This document shows, one piece after another, positions 59,901-64,000 of a DNA stretch of 64,000 nucleotides. A program made the position numbers and the translations under genes. This stretch comes from Leifsonia sp. ALI-44-B (GTDB taxonomy: Bacteria; Actinomycetota; Actinomycetes; Actinomycetales; Microbacteriaceae). The notes under the pieces were generated by a model. It searched no databases, was not told the DNA's origin, and saw only the letters and a list, made by a program, of their open reading frames with translations. Location: contig NZ_MTQL01000007.1 of assembly GCF_001984125.1 (NCBI RefSeq), positions 1,178,001 through 1,242,000 of the forward strand, read 5' to 3'. Within the stretch, counting starts at the first letter, position 1; every line of letters starts with the position of its first letter.

Positions 59901-60868
59901 TCGTCGACTTGGTCAACCAGTACCGCAGACGCGGTATGACGGTGGCGCAGGCGGTCGAGCACGGTTCGGCCCGACGACTTCGCCCGATCCTCATGACCGC
60001 CCTGGCCACCATCCTGGCGCTCACGCCTATGGCCCTCGGCATCACGGGGCACGGCGGCTTCATCTCGCAGCCGCTCGCCATCGTCGTGATCGGCGGACTG
60101 CTGTCCTCCACGGTGCTCACGCTCGTCGTGCTGCCCACGCTTTACAACCTCGTCGAGGGCGCCAAGGAGCGCCGCAACGCCAAGCGCGCCGCGCGCGCCG
60201 ACCAGGTCGCCCGCTCGCGCCCCATGCTGGCGGTCGAAAGCGGCCGCCCGGCTGGTGCCGAGCACGTGCCGGCCCATGCGGCTGGCGTGGTTGCGGGTGC
60301 GGCCAATGCGGCGCGCGCTGCCGAGGCTGAGCCGGCCGAACCTGTCGTGCAGGCTGAGGACGCGGAGCAGGCTGGGCAGCCCGAGGAGCCCGAGCAGCCC
60401 GACCAGGTCGAGCGCGCTGAGGACGCAGAGCAGGCCGAGCGCCCGAACGAGGTCGTCGACGGAACCGACAACGTCGAACACGTCGACAACGTCGAACATG
60501 GCGACAGTGTCGATAACGTCGAACACACCGACAACGTCGAACACGCCGACATCGGCGAACAGGGCGAGAACGCCGAGTACGTGGATGATGTCGAGCCCGA
60601 CGCATCTACGGATGGTGAGCGCATCGATAGCGCAGAGCGCGACGAGACCGTCGAGCGTGACGAAAACGTCGAGCGTGACGAGACCGTCGAGAACGTCGAG
60701 AACGTCGAGAACGTCGAGAACGCCGAGGACGCCGAGGACGGCGAACGCTCCGACGACCTCGAGAACGCACACAACGGCGAACACGCTGAGAACGGCGAGT
60801 TGCCCAGCAATGGCGACAACGGCGAAGACGGCGAGCACCGCGAGGATGACGAGCGGCGCGAGCACTAG
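56978..60868 (+). CDS. RND-superfamily efflux permease with long acidic repeat tail
   Basis: A 1296-residue AcrB/SwrC-type permease, the only subunit here, as in Gram-positives. First helix residues 13-32; helices 2-6 from about 337, with GRVVDDSIVVIENIKRHLA (proton-relay aspartates, about 402) in helix 4; a 65-residue disordered insert (about 505-570) before the second half; final helices end near residue 1060. The last 230 residues are a cytoplasmic acidic tail of VEHxDN and ERDETVE-type repeats, not found in normal family members. SD CAGGAGAC nine bases ahead of the ATG. A strong terminator follows. Confidence 0.92.
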   Translation: MHSLAVLSMKNKALIALVTIVVAIFGALALTGLKQELVPSVQFPQLAIVTSYPGAAPEVVSEDVSNPIESAIRGVPDLESTSATSSTNQSVVSATFTYGTNLATAEQKIDQAINRIESQLPDGVDPQVISGSIDDLPVIQIAVTSNTDTKELATQIRENALAEIEDTEGVREAQLIGDVGQRITITPDQGKLTERGLTTQAISDTLDANGVLIPAGDVTQDGKTFSVQTGSKLGSVDDIAGLPLLPTDPQPGQAVTKLSDVATVALTDDPQTSISRVNGEPALTIAVTKLPAANTVEVSKAVRALLPSLTDSIGSDAKLTIVFDQAPYIEQSIETLTVEGLLGLVFAVLVILLFLLDIRATIVTAISIPTSVLITFIGLQAADYTLNILTLGALTIAIGRVVDDSIVVIENIKRHLAMGSLSDRSPEKRSRAVLEGVREVAGAITASTITTVAVFLPLAFVGDVTGELFRPFALTVTIALLASLLVALTIVPVLAYWFLRAPKAKKVAATDAASTSSDAGARVARGVESVPTTTSSIPLPGSRRARRQSEDDVDDLDHPTRLQKGYLPVIHWTIKHSVSTLLIAVFVLVGTFALTPFMKTNFLGDSGQNTLTVTQTLDVGASLQAQDDAASAVEDELRTIDGIDTVQLSIGSSGSTLRDAFSGGGAGAITYSITSSDDVDQEALRNTVRDELEKIDGAGEIEVSGSAGFGGSSDVEIDIESPNSDDLTTANDTLVKAVTGLEGVTQVVSNLSETRPYIGVQIDRDKAAEAGYSEVALGGFVAQATQPTTVGTVEIDGTTLNIYVQSDNPPTTEAELAELTIPTVTGPVRLDSLATVGLVDGPASISSSEGKRTATISATPASDNIAAVSAEVQTAIDDADLPAGVTASLGGVSSSQSDAFGQLGLALLAAILIVYIVMVATFRSLRQPLLLLISVPFAATGAIALQVVTGIPLGVASLIGVLMLIGIVVTNAIVLVDLVNQYRRRGMTVAQAVEHGSARRLRPILMTALATILALTPMALGITGHGGFISQPLAIVVIGGLLSSTVLTLVVLPTLYNLVEGAKERRNAKRAARADQVARSRPMLAVESGRPAGAEHVPAHAAGVVAGAANAARAAEAEPAEPVVQAEDAEQAGQPEEPEQPDQVERAEDAEQAERPNEVVDGTDNVEHVDNVEHGDSVDNVEHTDNVEHADIGEQGENAEYVDDVEPDASTDGERIDSAERDETVERDENVERDETVENVENVENVENAEDAEDGERSDDLENAHNGEHAENGELPSNGDNGEDGEHREDDERREH
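60466..60750 (+). repeat. Degenerate coding repeats in the tail of the RND permease
   Basis: The DNA encodes NVEHVDNVEHGDSVDNVEH and later ERDETVERDENVERDETVE, with the core GTCGAAxxxGTCGA repeated every 9, 18 or 21 bases. Codon choice within copies is almost uniform (AAC-GTC-GAA/GAG), a sign of local duplication by slippage or recombination. Two blocks: about 60466-60560 and 60650-60750. Confidence 0.85.
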
Positions 60869-60879
60869 CGGCCGAGCTG

Positions 60880-60909
60880 AAGGGCGGCGGAGAGACATCC
60901 GCCGCCCTT
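60880..60909 (+). terminator. Terminator after the RND permease gene
   Basis: AAGGGCGGCGGA (60880-60891) pairs perfectly with TCCGCCGCCCTT (60898-60909), 12 pairs, loop GAGACA, 11 bases after the stop codon. There is no long T-run after it. It ends 11 bases before the next start codon. Confidence 0.75.
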
Positions 60910-60920
60910 AGGCTTGTCGC

Positions 60921-61391
60921 ATGGCTACCCCGGACTTCATCCTCGAGCTGCGCGCGAAGATCGGCACCCACCCGCTGTGGCTGTCGGGAATCACGGCGGT
61001 CGTGCAGCGCGACAACGGCGACCTGCTGCTCGTGCGCCGGGCCGACAACGGCAACTGGACGCCCGTGACGGGCATCATCGACCCGGGAGAAGAGCCCGCC
61101 GTCGCCGCCGAACGCGAAGTGCTCGAAGAAGCCGACATCCGCGCCACCGTCGTGCGGCTCGCCAGCATCCAGACGACGGCCGAACACGTGTACCCGAACG
61201 GCGACCGCGCGCAGTACATCGACTTCACGTTCCTCTGCCGCTACGACGGCGGCGAACCCGCCCCCGCAGACGGCGAGAACCTCGAAGCGCGCTGGTTCGG
61301 CCGCGACGACCTGCCGCCCATGCCGCCCGAGTTCGCCGAACGCCTCGATGCCGCGCTCAGCGGAGAAGAGGCCGCCCGCTTCAAGCGCTAG
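60921..61391 (+). CDS. NUDIX hydrolase
   Basis: A 156-residue pyrophosphatase. The Nudix box is GIIDPGEEPAVAAEREVLEE (split by one residue type: G-x5-E-x7-R-E-V-x-E-E) followed by ADIRATVV; the usual last glycine is alanine. The strand ITAVVQRDNGDLLLVRRADN lies ahead, and YIDFTFLCRYDGGEP and LEARWFGRDDLPPMPPEF follow. Likely substrates are nucleoside diphosphate derivatives or oxidised nucleotides, not determinable. Convergent with the next gene. Confidence 0.9.
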   Translation: MATPDFILELRAKIGTHPLWLSGITAVVQRDNGDLLLVRRADNGNWTPVTGIIDPGEEPAVAAEREVLEEADIRATVVRLASIQTTAEHVYPNGDRAQYIDFTFLCRYDGGEPAPADGENLEARWFGRDDLPPMPPEFAERLDAALSGEEAARFKR

Positions 61392-61403
61392 TTCGGGAGC
61401 GAG

Positions 61404-62036
61404 CTACGCCTCGAGTTGGCCGTGCGAACGTGAGGGCGCCTGCAACCAGGGGCGCTGCATCCGCGTCACCCAGGGCAGCACCCAGTAGGCCATGATCGGC
61501 GTCAGGACGAGAGTCGACACGAGCACGTGCAGCAGCACTCCCCACGTCTCCCACCCGGGCACCAGCCATGTCACGAGGAACGTGAAGACGAGGTTGACGG
61601 GGAAGAAACCGAGCCAGATGCTCACGGCCTGCTTCCAGCGCGGGGGCGCCAGCGGCACGGTCACCTGAGTTCCCGTCGCTTCGGGGCCGCCCGGTCCGTG
61701 CGCGGCCGAGACGCTCGTGGCGAAGGGGGCGTCGAACCAGCCCTCGATGCCCGTGCGCTTCTCGCTGCGACGATGCTGCATGAAGTCCTTGCCGCTCGAC
61801 AGCCACCAGGCGCGTTCGGAGGAGTTCTCCCACGCCAGCAGCGTCTCGTCGTCGCGGAATCGGTACAGCATGTACCAGATGTCGGATGTCTCGCCGGCCC
61901 TGACCCAGCCGGAGCCGAGGAAGCCGGGGTACTTGTTGGCGAGGTTGATGCCAGCCTGTACCCAGATAGTGGCTTCACCGATGCGGGCGGGGTCTACCGT
62001 CCGTTCGATGGAAACCGTAATGGGTTCGTGTTCCAT
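61404..62036 (-). CDS. Membrane-anchored ABM-domain protein
   Basis: A 210-residue protein: residues 1-100 form an ABM dimeric alpha-beta domain (PITVSIERTVDPARIGEATI; NKYPGFLGSGWVRAGETSDI; WYMLYRFRDDETLLAWENSS), then two helices (about 133-158 and 166-188: AVSIWLGFFPVNLVFTFLVT and LLHVLVSTLVLTPIMAYWVL). Membrane-tethered ABM proteins of this shape are widespread; function unknown. Separated by 168 bases from the divergent DUF2945 gene. Confidence 0.8.
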   Translation of the reverse strand: MEHEPITVSIERTVDPARIGEATIWVQAGINLANKYPGFLGSGWVRAGETSDIWYMLYRFRDDETLLAWENSSERAWWLSSGKDFMQHRRSEKRTGIEGWFDAPFATSVSAAHGPGGPEATGTQVTVPLAPPRWKQAVSIWLGFFPVNLVFTFLVTWLVPGWETWGVLLHVLVSTLVLTPIMAYWVLPWVTRMQRPWLQAPSRSHGQLEA

Positions 62037-62203
62037 GTCTCCAGCATGACGGATCTCTGTTTTGGCGCGGTAACGGACGCGTCCCGAGAGCCGACTAGTC
62101 GAGCCCGCCTCAACTCACAAGGGGCTGCCCATGAAAAATGCTCGGCGTAGCGTGGGGTGCACCCCTTCCCATCCGCCCCGCACCACCGAAGCTAAAGGAT
62201 GCC

Positions 62204-62428
62204 ATGAGCATCGAGATCGGCGACCGCGTGAGCTGGTCGACGCCGCAAGGTCGCACGCAGGGCGTCGTGCGCGAGAAGAAGGAGAAGGACTTCACCTTCG
62301 ACGGCCAGAAGTTCACCGCGACGAGCGATGAACCGGCCTACATCGTCGAATCGGAGAAGTCGGGAAAGAAAGCGGCCCACAAGGGTTCCGCCCTACGCAC
62401 GTTGAAGAAACCGGAGAAAAGTTCATGA
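62204..62428 (+). CDS. DUF2945 (hypervirulence-associated TUDOR-like) protein
   Basis: A 74-residue basic protein: EIGDRVSWSTPQGRTQGVVR, DFTFDGQKFTATSDEPAYIV, ESEKSGKKAAHKGSALRTLK, the full HVA1/TUDOR-like unit (G-D-x-V-x-W at the start, A-A-H-K-x-S-A-L-R late). It may bind nucleic acid, but this is unproven. ATG after AAAGGATGCC. The start of the SDR gene overlaps its stop by four bases. Confidence 0.85.
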   Translation: MSIEIGDRVSWSTPQGRTQGVVREKKEKDFTFDGQKFTATSDEPAYIVESEKSGKKAAHKGSALRTLKKPEKSS

Positions 62429-63420
62429 GCCGTGGAGTCGCAGTCGTCACCGGAGGGTCCGCCGGACTCGGTCGCGCCATCGTGCGCGAGTTGGCCGCCC
62501 GTGACTGGGATGTCGCCATCCTCGCGCGTGGCCAGGAAGGTCTCGACGGTGCCGTCGCCGACGTGGAAGCGCTCGGTCGCCGCGGCCTAGGAGTCCCGAC
62601 GGATGTTGCCGACCGTGAGGCCGTCGAGGCAGCGGCCGACCGCGTCGAAGCCGAACTCGGCCCCATCGACCTCTGGGTCAACGACGCTATGGTCGGCGTC
62701 TTCGGCGAGTTCGTCAGCACCGACCCCGAGGACTTCGAGCGCGCCTTCGCCGTCAACTTCTTCGGCTTCGTGAACGGAACGCGAGCCGCTCTCGCCCGGA
62801 TGACTCCGAGGAACGCCGGCCACATCATCCAGATCGGTTCGGCGCTCGCGCACCGCGGCATCCCGCTGCAGGCGTCCTACTGTGCTGCCAAGCACGGCAT
62901 CCAGGGCTTCACCGAGTCGGTCACGGCCGAGCTCACGCACAACAAGTCGAACATCTCCATCTCGACCGTGGACATGCCCGCCATGAACACCATGCAGTTC
63001 AGCTGGGTCAAGTCGCAGCTGCCCGACCACCCGCAGCCCGTGCCGCCGATCTCGCAGCCCGAGGTGTGCGCCCGCGTCGTCGCTGACGTGGCCGAGAAGC
63101 CGCGCAAGCGCACCTGGGTCGGCGAGGCCACTGTCGGGACCGTGCTCGGCAACCGTTTCGCGGCGGGTTTCATGGACCGCTACCTGGCGAACTCCGCCTA
63201 CAGCGGCCAGCAGGCGCCCGAGAAGAAGAACCCCATGCTGCCGACCAACCTCTACGAGCCCACGCCCGGCGACCACGGTGCGCACGGCATTTTCGACGAC
63301 AAGGCGCACGGCGAGACCGTTCAGACGTGGGCGATCCGCCACCGTCCGCTCGTCTACTCCGTCGCGGCCGGCGCGGCTGCGGTGCTCGCGGCGACGGCGG
63401 CGAAGGTGTTGCGCAAGTAG
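62425..63420 (+). CDS. Short-chain dehydrogenase/reductase
   Basis: A 331-residue SDR. Nucleotide motif VTGGSAGLGRAIVRELAARD; catalytic S-Y-K in HIIQIGSALAHRGIPLQASY, CAAKHGIQGF; LWVNDAMVGVFGEF in place of the usual NNAG. The C-terminal 90 residues extend past a normal SDR and end in a helix with VYSVAAGAAAVLAATAAKVL. That helix suggests a membrane-associated tail. Coupled with DUF2945 (ATGA overlap). Confidence 0.88.
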   Translation: MSRGVAVVTGGSAGLGRAIVRELAARDWDVAILARGQEGLDGAVADVEALGRRGLGVPTDVADREAVEAAADRVEAELGPIDLWVNDAMVGVFGEFVSTDPEDFERAFAVNFFGFVNGTRAALARMTPRNAGHIIQIGSALAHRGIPLQASYCAAKHGIQGFTESVTAELTHNKSNISISTVDMPAMNTMQFSWVKSQLPDHPQPVPPISQPEVCARVVADVAEKPRKRTWVGEATVGTVLGNRFAAGFMDRYLANSAYSGQQAPEKKNPMLPTNLYEPTPGDHGAHGIFDDKAHGETVQTWAIRHRPLVYSVAAGAAAVLAATAAKVLRK

Positions 63421-63440
63421 CAATCCGCCATCCCGCGGTT

Positions 63441-63508
63441 CCGAAACCCCGCGACCCCGTGATGCTGAGCGCCTGCGCCAGCCTCGCCAGAGGTCAGCGG
63501 GGTTTCGG
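63441..63508. terminator. Long-loop inverted repeat between SDR and GNAT genes
   Basis: CCGAAACCCCGC (63441-63452) pairs perfectly with GCGGGGTTTCGG (63497-63508), with 44 bases between. Lying between the SDR stop at 63420 and the convergent GNAT stop at 63527, it could terminate both transcripts. The loop itself can pair (CGTGATGC with GCATCATG beyond the right arm). Confidence 0.55.
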
Positions 63509-63526
63509 CATCATGCGGTGTGGCGA

Positions 63527-64000
63527 TCAGGCCGCGGGCCGGAGCGGTTTCGCCATGCACAGGCTCGAGGCCGCTCCCACATAGGGACCGTATTGCGGGA
63601 TCTCGACGTAGCCGCAGCGCGTGTAGAGCGCCTGGGCGGCGTTATGGAGCGTCCCCGTCTCGAGCACGACTCGCGTGAACCCGGATGCCGCGGCGTCGGC
63701 TTCGAGGCGGTCCATCAGTGTCGTTGCAATGCCCTGCCCGCGGCCGTCGGGGTGCACGAACATGCGCTTCACCTCGGCTTCGACCTCGCCCGGAGTGCCG
63801 GTGCCCGAGGTCGTGTCTGTCAACGGAACCAGTGCCACCATGCCGAGCGCGCGCCCACTGTCGTCGCGGGCAACGTAGACGACGATGCCCGGCACCTCGA
63901 GTTCCTCGACGTCGAGGAGGAAGTTCTCCTCGGGCGGGTACAGGCTGTGCGCATAGGCCGCGCCCGCCTCCATGAGCTCGACGAGCTCGGGCTGGCGGGC
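63527..64000 (-). CDS. GNAT acetyltransferase (5' end off window)
   Basis: At least 157 codons, still open at the right edge. Visible: GAAYAHSLYPPEENFLLDVE, VPGIVVYVARDDSGRALGMV, KRMFVHPDGRGQGIATTLMD (acetyl-CoA loop R/Q-x-x-G-x-G/A), RVVLETGTLHNAAQALYTRC, GYVEIPQYGPYVG. Typical GNAT with an N-terminal helix outside the window; the frame continues in open codons to 64000. Substrate unknown. Convergent with the SDR gene. Confidence 0.85.
   Translation of the reverse strand, partial: ARQPELVELMEAGAAYAHSLYPPEENFLLDVEELEVPGIVVYVARDDSGRALGMVALVPLTDTTSGTGTPGEVEAEVKRMFVHPDGRGQGIATTLMDRLEADAAASGFTRVVLETGTLHNAAQALYTRCGYVEIPQYGPYVGAASSLCMAKPLRPAA

Noticed and set aside
58250-60898. An 882-codon open frame on the minus strand opposite the RND permease gene
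   Set aside because: Same shadow effect; the plus strand encodes a clear family with membrane helices. The VLDVLD-type repeats are only the complement of the acidic tail repeats.
1-64000. CRISPR arrays, tRNA/rRNA genes, IS elements, phage genes
   Set aside because: I looked for regularly spaced repeats, transposase motifs, integrase motifs and tRNA-like cloverleaf sequences. The only regular repeats are inside genes or the 7-base array, and none of these features was found.

Overview
The window is high-GC actinobacterial DNA, most likely from the family Microbacteriaceae. Supporting evidence: strong GC3 bias with many GTG starts, a DUF3073 gene, a DUF7882-type gene, a YczR/YczE pair, HtaA-type heme proteins, LAxTG-like surface anchors and MntR/DtxR-type metal regulation. 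This placement is an inference, because there is no rRNA to confirm it. I see no tRNA, rRNA, CRISPR array, transposase, phage gene or replication origin. No gene-free stretch exceeds 300 bases; the longest gaps are about 230-260 bases, and most carry terminators or operators.

Layout. 1-5.2 kb: 3' part of a TmrB-like P-loop gene, small proteins, a zinc alcohol dehydrogenase, a GNAT enzyme and an SseB-family protein. 5.2-10.2 kb: a CorC/CNNM membrane protein, then a molybdate operon read leftwards (HTH-TOBE regulator, ModA lipoprotein, fused ModB-ModC). 10.2-16.4 kb: an unknown membrane protein, the alr-ddl cell-wall pair with a terminator, glutaminase, and a divergent Lrp regulator / DUF2000 pair. 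16.4-20.2 kb: a Phd/ParE toxin-antitoxin operon, an APC amino acid permease, and an ECF sigma factor overlapping an O6-alkylguanine repair gene. 20.3-25.8 kb: a surface ice-binding protein and a deacylase / MHS transporter / PucR regulator cluster. 25.8-33.1 kb: a heme-uptake locus, hmuTUV read left and a large HtaA surface protein read right, with two DtxR-type iron boxes between them.

33.3-40.8 kb: GNAT, a one-lobe solute-binding lipoprotein coupled to a CDF metal exporter, a lamin-tail surface protein with a 43-residue overlapping gene, and two lipoproteins. 40.9-45.1 kb: purM and purF (purF of the enterobacterial type), a PGPGW membrane protein and DUF3073. 45.3-49.1 kb: an ArsR/SRPBCC pair, a PiT phosphate transporter with a small partner, and two tandem lower-GC ankyrin genes. 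49.1-56.8 kb: an MntR-like regulator, a KimA-like permease, a DUF4097/PadR operon with a clear operator, a free-standing TipAS protein, and the YczE/YczR pair. 57-64 kb: an RND-type efflux permease with a long acidic repetitive tail, a NUDIX hydrolase, a membrane-bound monooxygenase-like protein, a DUF2945/SDR pair and a truncated GNAT gene at the right edge.

Themes: metal and heme homeostasis (molybdate, heme/iron, Mn-type regulator, CDF export), surface display through C-terminal LAxTG-like anchors, and several one-regulator/one-target units whose operators are readable. Most of the window is ordinary chromosome. The items I judge most worth a second look are the one-lobe binding protein with its CDF partner, the displaced enterobacterial-type purF, the ankyrin insertion, the lamin-tail protein with its overlapping microgene, the acidic tail of the RND permease, and the sigma/Ogt operon.
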